Below are positions 23,372-34,495 of a stretch of DNA of 64,000 nucleotides, one piece after another. The first letter of the stretch is position 1; each line of letters starts with the position of its first letter. This DNA is from Filosporella fistucella. Its lineage: Eukaryota > Ascomycota > Leotiomycetes > Helotiales. A program made the translations under genes and the position numbers. The stretch spans positions 2,170,001-2,234,000 of the forward strand of contig JAQJZZ010000018.1 of assembly GCA_030077755.1 (NCBI GenBank), read 5' to 3'. The notes beneath the pieces were generated by a model, which was not told the DNA's origin, did not search any database, and was given only the letters and a program-made list of their open reading frames with translations.

Positions 23372-24265
23372 TTTTTCTGATCTAGACTTGTGAACGGCTT
23401 TGATACAGAGAATATGGAGTAGTGAGGTTAAATTAAAGATTTCGTTTCTGGGGAAGGAATGAGAGAGATCTAAACACTTTTATTCCTCATCGCTTTTCCT
23501 GCAAAGGTTGCCAAGGACGGGAATGTGGCTTGCGAAACGGAGTCTGTTCCGTTTCAACTTTTTGTCTGAGCGAGAACCTCATCTGATTTTTGCAACCAGA
23601 GATTTTCTTCGACTGTTCGCGAAGAGTGTTTCAGGTCATCGAACCATATCTAAGCGTTGGATCACTTTGATTCTGGGTGAATTGCTTGTTTCCTCGAAAG
23701 TCATGGATATAGAACAGTGCAGTGTTGTGATGCAGTAAGTATGTGTAGATAGGTCCTCTTTCCGCTGGAAAGCAATGCAAAAGGAAAGTCGACTGCAACA
23801 TGAGAGTTCACCTGTGGTGGGGTGAGGCCTTTGGTATATCATGCAGGAAATGATGAAATATGAATGCGACAGGCTACTTGAGATATCGATAACTCGAGAC
23901 TCGCATACAGAGCACATTCACTTGAATGGATATAAGCAGGTTTGACCATAAAGGTTCGATTTTCAGGGAAGACATGCAATCGCAAGCCACGACGAAAATA
24001 TTGCTCTGGTGAGTGGGACATAACATCTGGCATCTTAACTGCCTACTAAGGCGACATCAATTTGTCGAAGGCTGAACACAAAGTAATCCAAAAGTGGATT
24101 CCCAAATTCAAGAATAATTAATTGAAAAGGGAACACAAAGTTTACACGAGGAATTTTGAGAGCAAAGAAGAGAGTACAAGCGCTGACTAAGAAATTAAGG
24201 TATGCTGATCTACAATTGCCTCCCCGCTATTCTCACACGAACACAGGAAATCCTCAAATCTTAGA
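23372..24265. other. Intergenic stretch between divergent genes
   Basis: Promoters of the minus-strand membrane protein and the plus-strand hydrolase must lie here. Small frames (23508-23738, 23636-23917) have no family signal. Confidence 0.45.
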
Positions 24266-25234
24266 ATGGCATTGTCCTCACTAAATGAGTGGGAACAGGA
24301 AGGCGAACTTTCAAAATCAGTCTCAATCGGGACTCACAACCTTTTCCTCTTTGCCGCCGGCCCGGCTCGCGTTCCCGACCTCCCTGTCGTGATCATCATT
24401 CAAGGTCTCGGAAGCCACTCTTCATCATGGTCAGCCGTCTCCCGTCTTCTTTCCGCTACTCATCGTGTATATCGCTACGATCGCTCTGGATTCGGATTGA
24501 GTGATCCATCACCTCATCCACCTACCGCCCTGAATATCGCGTTAGAACTCGATCTTTTGCTACAAGCAGCAGATATCAAACCTCCTTATATTCTCATCGG
24601 TCATTCTTGGGGCGGAGTCCTCAGCCGTGAGTTTACAGCGAGAAAGAAGGAAAGTATAGTTGGTTTAGTGCTCGTGGAAGCTAATCAAGAGAATACAATT
24701 GACGTCCTTGACTGGAGGAAATTGCTAAATTGGGCTATGGAAGCTAAAATCGATTTTAGCAAGCTGCCGAATTTGGAGAATAAAAATAAATTGACAAGTG
24801 AGGAATGGAAGAAATTCCAGGATGATGCATCAAATGAGAAGTTTAAAGAGTGGGCTGCGAAAGAATGGGACGAGTATGGAGGAAGTTTTGAAGAGTTGAG
24901 GAAGAAGAATCAATTGCATCAGACTCCTCCATTTTTGGGAGACCGTGCGATCTCGGTTGTGAAAGGGAAGAATGCAGATGAGTTGAAATATATGTATGAT
25001 GCGGTACTGGAGACTGGATATGGAAGTGAGGAAGAGAAGGCTTTCTTCAAGGATTTTATGAGAACTTTTGATGAGAAGGATTTGGTGTTGCAGAAAGGAG
25101 CGCTAAGTCTCTCGAGTATAGGGAGATTTGTGGAGGTCGGGAAGAGTGGACATAATGTTCAGCTCACAGAGCCGGAGGTCATTGTTGAGGAGGCGAAATG
25201 GGTTTATGAGCAGTATGAGGCTTCGCTCAAGTGA
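24266..25234 (+). CDS. Alpha/beta hydrolase
   Basis: A 322-residue single-exon protein with the alpha/beta hydrolase fold. The oxyanion strand is VVIIIQGLGSHSSSW at about residues 41-55. YRYDRSGFGLSD follows, then the nucleophile elbow GHSWGG with Ser114. The lid region is Lys/Glu/Trp-rich (residues 150-240). The catalytic His is probably His296 in SGHNVQLTEPE. The acid residue is not certain. There is no signal peptide, so it is probably cytosolic. Close relatives are annotated only as hydrolases; esterase, lipase or epoxide-type activity cannot be told apart. Confidence 0.88.
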   Translation: MALSSLNEWEQEGELSKSVSIGTHNLFLFAAGPARVPDLPVVIIIQGLGSHSSSWSAVSRLLSATHRVYRYDRSGFGLSDPSPHPPTALNIALELDLLLQAADIKPPYILIGHSWGGVLSREFTARKKESIVGLVLVEANQENTIDVLDWRKLLNWAMEAKIDFSKLPNLENKNKLTSEEWKKFQDDASNEKFKEWAAKEWDEYGGSFEELRKKNQLHQTPPFLGDRAISVVKGKNADELKYMYDAVLETGYGSEEEKAFFKDFMRTFDEKDLVLQKGALSLSSIGRFVEVGKSGHNVQLTEPEVIVEEAKWVYEQYEASLK

Positions 25235-25644
25235 ATGCTTACTCAAGGCTGATGTCTCTATTCATTCAGCCACTTAAAGAAAGTATCTCAACAACTTCAA
25301 CACTTTCGTTCCTATTACTCCTGCATGTCAAGTGAATCAGCCACCGGGATAAGATACAAGCCACACCGTCTATTATAGCATGTACAATTAACAAGTACAA
25401 TCACAGAGTGACTCTATTGATTCAAACAGGGATTAAGTGAGACTTAGTATAAGGACAATTTTGAGTCATGTGAATATAAATCATAGCTCTCGATTATATG
25501 AGCCCCGGTCTCTGCAATCCTCCTCATCTCTCTGTACTTTGCAAACACTAACAATGCATACCAAAAAATTCCAGCATAAAAGAAAATCCACCACTCCTTC
25601 CTCGAGAACTAACAAACTTCAACTACAATCAAGTATTCAGCAAG
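25235..25644. other. Intergenic stretch
   Basis: No gene seen; likely terminator of the hydrolase and promoter of the small Cys gene. The 25437-25697 frame overlaps that gene in another frame. Confidence 0.4.
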
Positions 25645-25803
25645 ATGTGTACCCAGTTCATCGAGGTATGCCCAGATTGCAAGATTGTACTCGATGAGTG
25701 GCTACACATCTGCATCCAATGGTGGCAAGATGGTCTGGATCATATGGCGAAGATAGAATACTTAAAGTCGTCGAATAGCTGCGAGAAATGTGTTAAGAAG
25801 TGA
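25645..25803 (+). CDS. Small Cys protein, 52 residues, putative zinc-binding
   Basis: The frame starts MCTQFIEVCPDCK and ends SNSCEKCVKK, with two CxxC pairs at residues 9-12 and 46-49 and further Cys at positions 2 and 23. Two CxxC pairs near the ends suggest one bound zinc. It resembles in outline the larger protein at 47642 (also starting Met-Cys with a CxC and a late CEVC), and both fit a class of short fungal proteins that begin MCxx. There is no signal peptide. The possible GTATGC donor after codon 7 was not used because the frame is intact without it. The function is unknown. Confidence 0.6.
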   Translation: MCTQFIEVCPDCKIVLDEWLHICIQWWQDGLDHMAKIEYLKSSNSCEKCVKK

Positions 25804-26605
25804 CAGTAAGGCGAAGGGGGGTTCTTAACATTGATGGAAGGAAGACATTTTTGGGTGGCGGAAGTCTTTAAGTAAAAGAATTGAGGACCACCTAACAGTC
25901 AATTATGAGAGAGAAAGTTTTTTTTGAATGGCTCTGCGAGGTTCAATGAAGTAAGTATTTTGATCTGGTTTCATGAGAACTCGATAAGTTTTGTTGGTGG
26001 AGTTGAACACTTCATAGAAGACATCAGAATTTGACAAGGGGTCATCTGGATTACTAGCATTATTTTGGGAGCCAGTCAAGTTAAGGGGCTTCTTGATGAC
26101 TAGTGTGTGACTGAGGATTAACTTCGGTGTCATGCTGCGGACCTGAATGTCAGGCCGCGGATTAATATCACTTAGTGACCTCGGGTGACGCTATCACAGG
26201 ACCCACCTTAAGCAACGACCCGCCTACTGCTCTAGAGTGTCATCTTGAACTGCGACAACTTGAAATTTTTGTGCGTTCCTAAGCTCTTTGATTCCTCCTC
26301 GGACTATATATTGTCATTGTAACTATTGGATGAGTTTGTCCTTGCTGTATTTATAGTTTGTATACCCCAGTTTCTTATCAGTTTTACCCTGTCTCCCCAC
26401 ATTTCCCCACTGATCTCTACTTCCCACCCAACGAGCACGTTTCAAGATCCTACAAATGCAGTATTCCATATATTTTGTTCAGGTTCTCATTACCACCGTG
26501 ATTGCCAGGTCCAAGACTTTTCAAAAGCATTCGACGACAACCAGCACAATCTGCCCCTCAAACCAACCTCATCTTCCCATAGGAGAATTTAATTCAACCT
26601 TTGAT
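25804..26605. other. Intergenic stretch
   Basis: A minus frame at 25903-26133 codes for 76 residues without recognisable features, and its reality is doubtful. A plus frame at 26456 is in frame with the amidohydrolase and could give it a hydrophobic N-terminal extension. Confidence 0.4.
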
Positions 26606-27636
26606 ATGGAGAAAATTGATGTTCACAGCCATGCTGTCCCTCCAAAGTATAGACAATACTTGATTGATTATGGGTATCAAAATCCCGATGGGATGCCAGC
26701 TATACCGGTACATCCGTTCTCTGTTCACTTGAGTACCCCGCTAATGCCAAGCAGTCGTGGAATGCAGAAGATCACCTAAAGCTCATGAAAGATAACAATA
26801 TCACCACCTCTATTCTAAGTATCTCATCACCGGGAACAAATCTTGCTCCTGGAGATCAAGAGCAGTGTGTGAAAATCACACGCACTGCCAATGAAGAACT
26901 CTCGGCAATTTGCGTGGCTCATCCAAAACAATTCAAATTCTTCGCATCTCTACCACTACTATCTCAATCAGCTTGTCTTTCAGAAATCGATTATGCGATC
27001 GATACACTAGGAGCTGCAGGGTTTGTGGTGCTGTCTAATACCAACGGCGTCTATATTGGCGATCCTTCACTTGACCCCATATTCAAGAAACTCAATGAAC
27101 GGAAGGCGATCGTTTTCATGCACCCAACTTCAACTACTCTCATTCACAATGGGCAACCGCTTGTAGTCAACGTGCAGCCTTTCCCAAGACCGGTAATGGA
27201 ATTTATGTTCGATGAGACTCGAACAGTCGCCAATATCCTGCTTTCCGGCACGGTGGAGAAATATCCTAATATCACTTACATCATGTCACATTGTGGGTGT
27301 ACACTTCCATCCGTGGTGGACAGGGTTGAAGCTTTTGGGACTGTTCTGATGAATAGATCGGAAGGAGAGAATTTCAAAGCGGCCTTGAAAAAGAACTTCT
27401 ACTTCGATCTGGCAGGAGTACCTTTTCCTAATCAGATCCATGGACTGTTGAGGATGCTAGGGGAGGGAGCTGAGAAGAGATTGGTGTATGGAAGTGATTA
27501 CCCCTTCACGGCTGCTCCGCTGGTGGTAAAACTCATGAACACGTTGGACAATGGTTCAAAAGAATTATTAGGTGAGGAAGGGCATAATGATATGTTTTCT
27601 AGGAACGCTCGGAAGCTTTTCGCGTTACGGGACTGA
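26606..27636 (+). CDS. Amidohydrolase-2 family protein (ACMSD / 6-methylsalicylate decarboxylase-like)
   Basis: Exons are 26606-26707 and 26755-27636, giving 327 residues, normal for the family. The 47-bp intron has a clear CTAAT branch site. The start MEKIDVHSHAVPP sets the metal ligands His7 and His9. HLKLMKDNNITTSILSISSPG follows, then FMHPTS, SHCGCTLPSVVDR and the late YGSDYPFT with the metal-binding Asp. These are the ligands of zinc-dependent decarboxylases such as ACMSD and the patulin-pathway decarboxylase. The substrate is not defined by sequence; a small aromatic carboxylic acid is likely. An in-frame upstream Met at 26456 would add a signal-like hydrophobic segment, but the family normally starts right before the HxH motif. 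Confidence 0.88.
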
Positions 27637-28101
27637 ATAGTCTGTTGGAAAATTTAGATAAGAGTGGGTCGTCGAACTGGGATCTAGATAAAGGTATTGG
27701 TAGTAACGCCGAGAATTAAAGTGGAGTCCCTCCTCTAATTGCGAAATTCCGAGATACACATTGATCTTAAGATTGAAAGTGTATTCTCGACACACAACGT
27801 GTGTTTGAATCTTACGGACTTGATGTTATGTATGGCAATCCGAGTCGTGAGTGAGTTTATGAGCATTATGAGGCTAGACTTCGTTGAAGTACCTGCTGAT
27901 TCCCAGCACTCATCACTCTGAATGTAGAGACTGGCTAAGGGCTTAGCGAGTGCTTTTAGAGTTGGTGTAGATTTACGGGAGTGTGTCATATGCTACTGCT
28001 TACATACATAGCGCAAACTAGAGCCCGGCTTTAAAATGTTCGCGAAGCTGTGAGTGCCTTCCCCTATATTCCCACGTGCAGGTATCTCGAATTGGCCACC
28101 T
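27637..28101. other. Intergenic stretch between convergent genes
   Basis: Short overlapping frames only; no gene called. Confidence 0.4.
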
Positions 28102-28899
28102 TTAAGCAAAGTACAAGTTCATATTTGTAGAGAATATGCTTTTACCGTCTCCTCCTGACCAGCAGAAACTCACAGTCAGACCATTTTGAGCGGTGACGAT
28201 GGCGTTTCCCACTCGATTTTTTTGTTCAATTTCATACCGTTTTTCTCCTCTGCTTCCGCCAACCCTAGACAAACTTTCTTCGCTCAAGTACTCATCTCTA
28301 CTTGGACTACTTACTCTATCCCTTCTAGACCCGTGATAGTCTCCCAATCCTTGCTGTCTGTACGCCGAAGGTATCGAAACCGCAGCACTTTCGGAACGCC
28401 GCCGTAGGAGAGGGGGTTTAGACAAAGATTTGAACGCACCCCATAAATCATGCCCAATTGAGCCTGTCATAGAATATCCCATTCCACCCTGAATCTCCTC
28501 TATTCGTCTCAACTCTCCCATCCCTCGCCTACAATCTTCTTTCTCCATCCCGGCAATAGCTTCCAATCCCTCTTTCTGAGCCCGCAACCTATTCATCTCC
28601 TCTTCTTCTTGCTGCCTCTCTCTCTCCTCTCTCTCCGATTTTTTCCGTAAATGTTCAGTCAGCACTCGATACGCTTCGGTATCCTCCAACAGGAGACCTT
28701 TTTCCATTTCTATGAATACAGCCAACTTTGGTGCATCCTCCCAATGTTCACAAAAGCGTACAATCTCTTGAGCTGTTTTCGCGGCAGGGACGCTTTTCGT
28801 GTCGTCCCAACGACAATAAGTCGCTCCTTTGTCCAAGATATCACCCCAGAATTAAGGAGAAGAGTTGAATTGCCCTTCCCGATCTACATTATCGTTCAT
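28102..28899 (-). CDS. Coiled-coil hypothetical protein with an in-frame stop after codon 15
   Basis: The long frame runs from 28851 down to 28102. It opens FWGDILDKGATYCRWDD and continues with an ordered N-terminal region (IVRFCEHWEDAPKLAVFIE), a charged coiled coil rich in Glu/Arg (about residues 65-100), a Ser/Arg-rich linker and a short C-terminal domain with VTAQNGLTVSFCWSGGDG. No ATG precedes the ordered part except one at 28899, which is in frame but followed 15 codons later by TAA (28852-28854). Either the gene is disabled by one nonsense change that fits CAA to TAA, or it starts at an internal Met such as MEKG, or from a TTG. I do not recognise the family. Confidence 0.5.
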
Positions 28900-28978
28900 C
28901 TCGTCTGCTGGGCAACAAGTAGACTCAAAACTTGGCGCCACTATCGCGGAAAACCACAGAGAGCTTCACAAATTGCAA

Positions 28979-29200
28979 ATGGAGAAATCCAGGCAGCAAT
29001 ACAAGGGGGAGATCGAGAAGCTTCAGGTGGAGCTTGCAGGATTACAATCTCAGAAGGCAACGATTTTGCAAGGAAAGGTGAGACACCCCATCCCAACTTC
29101 ATATTCTCAAACTGAGCCTGGTACGTGAATATTCCAGACAGAGCTCCTCCATCGATATCAGCAGTTGCAACTACTACCGTTATCATTACAATTACAATAG
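28979..29200 (+). CDS. Possible small coiled-coil protein, two exons
   Basis: Exon 1 is 28979-29077 and exon 2 is 29138-29200, with a 60-bp GT-AG intron. The product of 53 residues is almost entirely heptad-like (EIEKLQVELAGLQSQKATIL, then TELLHRYQQLQLL). The frame is open upstream to 28865, so more N-terminal residues could come from an unseen exon. It starts about 80 bp from the ATG of the minus-strand coiled-coil locus, in head-to-head arrangement. It lacks a recognised family, so the call is tentative. Confidence 0.33.
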
Positions 29201-30346
29201 GCCTATGCAACACTATGCAGATGCTGTATTTTGGTTGGAACAGAGAGCTGACTAGGCAAAAGGATGCCGAAGACTCTGAAATGCAGACACGCCAAGGACA
29301 AAACAAGTATGGTAGTACTGGGAATGCTGGCTGTGGGGCCGGATGTTGTTGAATAGTCGGCACAGCGTGTTTGTGTTATACTATTATGTGAGAAGATAGA
29401 TTTAAAAGGCTGTTGGGGAACATATTTGATTCCAGGCGGGGAGTTGGGGCTCGGTATCGTGGTTTCATGGAATGTAATCTCACTCTCAGATAAGAAGCCA
29501 CGACTTGCATGAGTCCCGTCAATGTCAATTAATGATTATTATTATTTACGATGTTCGAATATACAGCTATACAGACAAATGTTTGAATCTGAATAAGATC
29601 AGTAATTGAAGCTAGATTTGCAAGTTTTATTGCCGCCGGAAGAGCCCAACCTACGGTAGTGCGAGGACATCTAGGTGAATTATAGCACCTACTTGCCAGA
29701 AGGGAACGCTGATCAGTCTAGTATATATAAACTTGTGCCCTGATTCAATTAAACGGAGATAGTAGAAGGCAGTTGTTTTCTGATTGTTTATTACGGTCGT
29801 CTTTTCGCCCTCTGGTTTGGCTCATCTCCCTTAGGATAATTCATTAATCTCTCTAAGTGATAAGATTGATATTTGTATCTATAAAATAAACGCAAAGTAT
29901 TATCAGTACTTGATTAACTATGGGCATCTAACCCTCAATGGCATACTAGCTGTCTCTGTCCGTCTTTTATTACCCGGCATACCTCACTGACCGCGTATAG
30001 CCATAGACTCCAGAAGCCCATCTGAAATTGATGAGAAATAAAAACATCGTCAATCAATTTGGACTTGCTCATTGGACTCTCGAATGAAATTTGAGATTCA
30101 AAGAGATGCCCTCAAGTCAACACTCAAAGGTGCATCCTCAATTGAGGGTTCGCATCACGTGATTCTAAATATCGCTTAATAAAGGGGGCATGGGATTGGA
30201 TGCGGAAAAACCTTGCATGAGGCTGAGAGCTGAAAACTATAATTAGGCATCTCCCATCCATCAATTGCAGAATTCCCATTTCCTTCCATCTTTATTTCTT
30301 ACGCCTAATTCGCGGTAAGTCCATAGGCTAGTCTCAGCATGATGCC
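29201..30346. other. Intergenic stretch
   Basis: About 1.1 kb, AT-rich near 29500-29900, without a supportable gene. A CACGTG core lies near 30157, about 190 bp before the HET start codon. Confidence 0.45.
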
Positions 30347-32233
30347 ATGGCTTCATTTGATTACCGAGACACAAACTTTGATCCCAAAGCACAAATTCGA
30401 CTACTAACTCTCTCTCCTTGCAAATATAACTCGGAGCACGAAAAAGATAATACCATACGGCTTCATGCATCGTTGACTACATTTAATTGGGACGAAAAAC
30501 CTCCTTACATCGCACTCTCTTACACATGGGGAGACGCAACTGACCTTAAAACCATCGTCGTCAATGGCAAAGAGCTTGAGGTCACCGTCAATCTCCACGA
30601 GGCTCTACTGGAGATGCAAACATATGGACCTATCAAAATTTGGGCAGATGCTATCTGTATCAACCAGCGAGTCAATCACGAGAAATCGGAGCAAGTTAAA
30701 CGAATGACCAGAATCTACAAAGAAGCAAAATTTGTTTTTGCATGGCTGGGTCCAGCTGCAGATGATAGTCATCTGGCAATGGCAGGTATTCATTCAATAG
30801 GTATACAAGCAATAGAGGCAGGAATGTTGGAACTGGATCGAGAAACTATGCTGAAACTGTGGGATCCTGATCCAGAAGGCACCCTCACGCATATTAGACA
30901 GCCATTCTTAGATTTATCTGAGAAAATTGGTTTGGACTTTCCGCAAGTCGCCATCAAGGCTCTTTGCGGCAGGAGTTACTTTACGCGGACATGGATTGTG
31001 CAAGAATTCTCACTTGCCACGAATCTTGTCATAGCCTGCGGAAAGCAGAGACTGGACTTCCCAGAATTCTGTGCAGCAATCTTGTTTTCTGCCCTTCATC
31101 GCATCTTGACAATCAAAAGATTGAGCGACACACCCGCGGAGGTAGATCCTACAGCCAAAGACAAGCTACAGATCTTCATCAACAATTGCGAGAGTAATTC
31201 ACCTTCATATCTTGTTGGATCTCGGAACAGATACCAGAAGCAACGACCGGGTTACCGTTCGTCGCTGCTAGAGTTATTGAACTTATTCTCAGATACCGCG
31301 AAGGCTACCAATCCAAAAGATAGAATATATGGGCTACTAGGAGTGGCTCCAGATGGGCCAGAACTTGAAATCGAGGTCAATTATGACAAAGAGGTAAATG
31401 AAGTGTTTGAAGATGCAGCAAGAGCACTACTCAAGAAGGACTTCACGGATGTGTTGTCTTGGTGTAAATTCCCAAAAGGTCAATCGGATCTGCCCACCTG
31501 GGTTCCAGACTTCAGTGCACCTCTCCCAGAGCCACTGTGCTCACCCAAGTACAGGTTACCACCATGGAAGCCTCTCTTCAGCCCTTCAGGTTCAAGTACT
31601 ATCAAAATATCATCTGATGATGCTCCTGGACAGTTGACTATTTCGGGTGTCATCATCGACAAAATCGACGATATAGGAACGGCATGGAAACGGGAGGATA
31701 GCAAAATGTCAGCGACGCTTCTCGATATTTCTCTTGACAAATTCTTCGCCGAAATCACCTTTGCGTTGAAACAAGCTCAGAACCGAGCAAATCCAGTGTC
31801 AAATGATCCCAAGTTCTGGGAGGAAGCGCTATGGAGAATACCATGTGCTGATCAGCAAAGGGAAGGGTTTGCTCGACGTCGAGCACAAGTTGGAGCGCGA
31901 GATGGACTGCTAGAGATAATTGCGAGGAATGCGGGGGAGATGTCGGGATATAAGGATGAGGTGAAGAAAGAGGCTTGGATGAAGTATTATATGGCTATGG
32001 AATATTTGTATGATACTCGACCATTCATTTCTACAAAGGGTTACGTGGGATTGGCTCCAGAATTTGCTGCAACAGGAGATTTTGTGTGTGTTATTTTTGG
32101 TGCTATTGTCCCTTATGTACTTCGGAAGGTGGAAAGGGGGTACGAGCTCGTGGGTGAGGCGTATGTGCATGGGATTATGGATGGAGAGGCGATGGATATG
32201 GGCCTGAAAGAGGAGGAGCTTTGTCTTGTCTAA
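30347..32233 (+). CDS. HET-domain protein, second subfamily
   Basis: A single-exon protein of 628 residues. The HET core is at about residues 50-210: YIALSYTWGDAT, NLHEALLEM, IWADAICINQ, RMTRIYKEAKFVFAWLG and later YFTRTWIVQEF. The C-terminal half contains TNPKDRIYGLLGVAPDG and LPTWVPDFS, both usual in this subfamily, and ends with GDFVCVIFGAIVPYVLR and ELVGEAYVHGIMDGEAM, the standard closing module. All elements are in order and uninterrupted, so the gene looks intact. Its expected role is in cell death triggered by non-self recognition, with the partner unknown. It lies about 8 kb from the other HET gene but is not a tandem copy. Confidence 0.95.
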   Translation: MASFDYRDTNFDPKAQIRLLTLSPCKYNSEHEKDNTIRLHASLTTFNWDEKPPYIALSYTWGDATDLKTIVVNGKELEVTVNLHEALLEMQTYGPIKIWADAICINQRVNHEKSEQVKRMTRIYKEAKFVFAWLGPAADDSHLAMAGIHSIGIQAIEAGMLELDRETMLKLWDPDPEGTLTHIRQPFLDLSEKIGLDFPQVAIKALCGRSYFTRTWIVQEFSLATNLVIACGKQRLDFPEFCAAILFSALHRILTIKRLSDTPAEVDPTAKDKLQIFINNCESNSPSYLVGSRNRYQKQRPGYRSSLLELLNLFSDTAKATNPKDRIYGLLGVAPDGPELEIEVNYDKEVNEVFEDAARALLKKDFTDVLSWCKFPKGQSDLPTWVPDFSAPLPEPLCSPKYRLPPWKPLFSPSGSSTIKISSDDAPGQLTISGVIIDKIDDIGTAWKREDSKMSATLLDISLDKFFAEITFALKQAQNRANPVSNDPKFWEEALWRIPCADQQREGFARRRAQVGARDGLLEIIARNAGEMSGYKDEVKKEAWMKYYMAMEYLYDTRPFISTKGYVGLAPEFAATGDFVCVIFGAIVPYVLRKVERGYELVGEAYVHGIMDGEAMDMGLKEEELCLV

Positions 32234-34495
32234 GTTTATTGCCAGCGTTTACAATTTTCTGGGCATAATCATATCTTAATGGTGTCAGCTACAGCATATT
32301 GCAATACCCACAAATGTAATGGCCTGGTCCTTCAATCCATCTTCGAGTAGCCCACCTACGTAAGTAAAATTTCTATTTTTTTTTTAAGAATACAATCATG
32401 GCGTGGGGTAAACGCACGCCTCTATAGAGAAATCAGGAACGCAAGTGGCTCCCAAATACAAAATACCTGTAACATTTTATGGGGAAAGTAAATTGCCGAC
32501 AATATGGGCAGACAACTTGTACAACAACTTCTTAGAGACTTTTTAGCGTTGAAGGTTACTCAAATTAGTAAGCTACGCAATACGAATAGGCTCGTCCTAA
32601 AGTATCGAGGCAGTAACAGCACAGGTCATTTTCTGGGAAAAGGTTGTCGAGGCACTATTGAAGAAGTTGCCGGGGTAGTTGGTGTGTTAATGAGTCTAGA
32701 GTCAGGTTGGTGCACTGGTTGTCTTATCGGAGCAAATGGCGGGCTCATAATGCTTCGTTGACCAGCACTGATATTTCGTTAATTGATCTCTTCAATATTA
32801 TCCGGTAGCCAGTAAATATACAGGAGAGCGATACATGTAGTGTAGTGAATAGTTTATATATCGTGTATAAGATTATGTTGAGAGTTCTGCCTTGCAAATG
32901 TGCAGATTCTAGCTAGTGAAAAAATTCGTAGCTGTCTAAAGTTGACAACGAGAAATCAAAAATGCCGTATCATGGTGTGACTCAGAAATATAGCAAAGTG
33001 CGTTCTATATTGTTCTATTGCTTTTTAGAAATCGTGATATCAGCTTCGAATCTCCTCTGCTAGCTGAGATCTTTCAAGGAACCAGTCGAGAGGAAGCTTC
33101 TGATCTTGGACACACATATACGTGTCAATAATATCAATTTATGGGAAAGAAATCAATGTATAACCATAGCTAAAAGTTCTTCTTCCAGACCGGGTTTGCC
33201 AGGCACATCAAAGTATAGTATCTGCTCTCCAGACTCTCCATAGTGATGGGAAAGTTAGTTGAAATATATCGAAATCCACTACGACCGACCCCTATCTTTC
33301 ATATTGAAATGGAGGGGTTCAATAACGGAAGGAAAATGATAATAGATCCCGCCTCTCTCAGGTAGTGAGGGGATAGTGGTTCAATTGTCTGCTTTGAGAA
33401 TAGCTCTGCTGATTATTACTGTACTTGAATGGCTTCCGACTTCTGATATCGCGTTCAAGCATTGCTTTTGGGGTCAGTTGTAATATTTATAGGGTCCTTA
33501 AATGTTACTGTCTGACATCGACAATAGGTACCCCGCACTTTTCAAATTTTACCCCACTAACGATATCAATTGTAACATTGCGAGCAACCCATCTCTGTGC
33601 CTAATATCACTAATTGAAGCATTAGTAATAACGTCGAAACTGAGGGTTTGAAACCGTGTCAACGAACATAGAGAAGAATGCTGGAGATCTCGTAAGTGCC
33701 GGCCTATCATAGGTAGACCTTAGACCCCTGAATACTTCATAAGGGGCGCAGTAAATGGAACATCGTATTGCATCCCACAACCAACACTTACACGTTTTCA
33801 ATCCTGTAATCGATCTGTAGTCAAGTTCGTATCGCAGATCTTGATCACTTTGCAATCATCTCAATAAAGTTGTTTGAATTGCATGCTAAAATTGGCAAAT
33901 GAATACTCCGCTGGTCAAATTTCCCCTTTCTAAACAAGCTCTCCTGAAAGCCACAGCCGACCCTAAACCCCTAGTACGGTTACACACAAACCTGCCCTTA
34001 TAAGCTTAATTCGACTCCGCCCCATCCTTTTTAATGCTAACACGAGCTTGAATTAACTGTTAACCATGTTTTAGAATATCGCGTTCTCATATGGGGTCGA
34101 TTAGTAAGTGCGTTTATTATGTCATAGCGGTGAATTTGATCCCGGAAAAGGGAATGTGTGGGGAAGGGGGAAAGTTGAGAAGAAGAGCGATTGGTACCTA
34201 GGGAAAGGATGGAGGGTACTGTACGTCAAGAGAATTGAGGTATTGACATAAGGTGCTAGAATATATTTAAATCTCCAATTGATCTGTCTAGCTTAGTCTA
34301 CTTGTGCTATTCAATTGTTCGTCTTGATAAGGCGAGCTCGTGTTCTTTCACGAGTCGCTACATCTCAAAGGAACCTCGTATAGGATTGCGCGCCATGCAC
34401 CATCCTGCCTTTAGGCTCCAACTTACTTGAAGTCTACTTCTTGCCCAACGTTTCATTACAATGCGAATTGCAGGTTTCCAGATGCCGTTCCAAAA
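32234..34495. other. Long intergenic stretch (2.3 kb)
   Basis: No supportable gene. Frames at 32504-32761 and 33622-33855 are short and resemble nothing known. A TATATTTAAAT element near 34262 may serve the glycosyltransferase gene. Confidence 0.45.
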
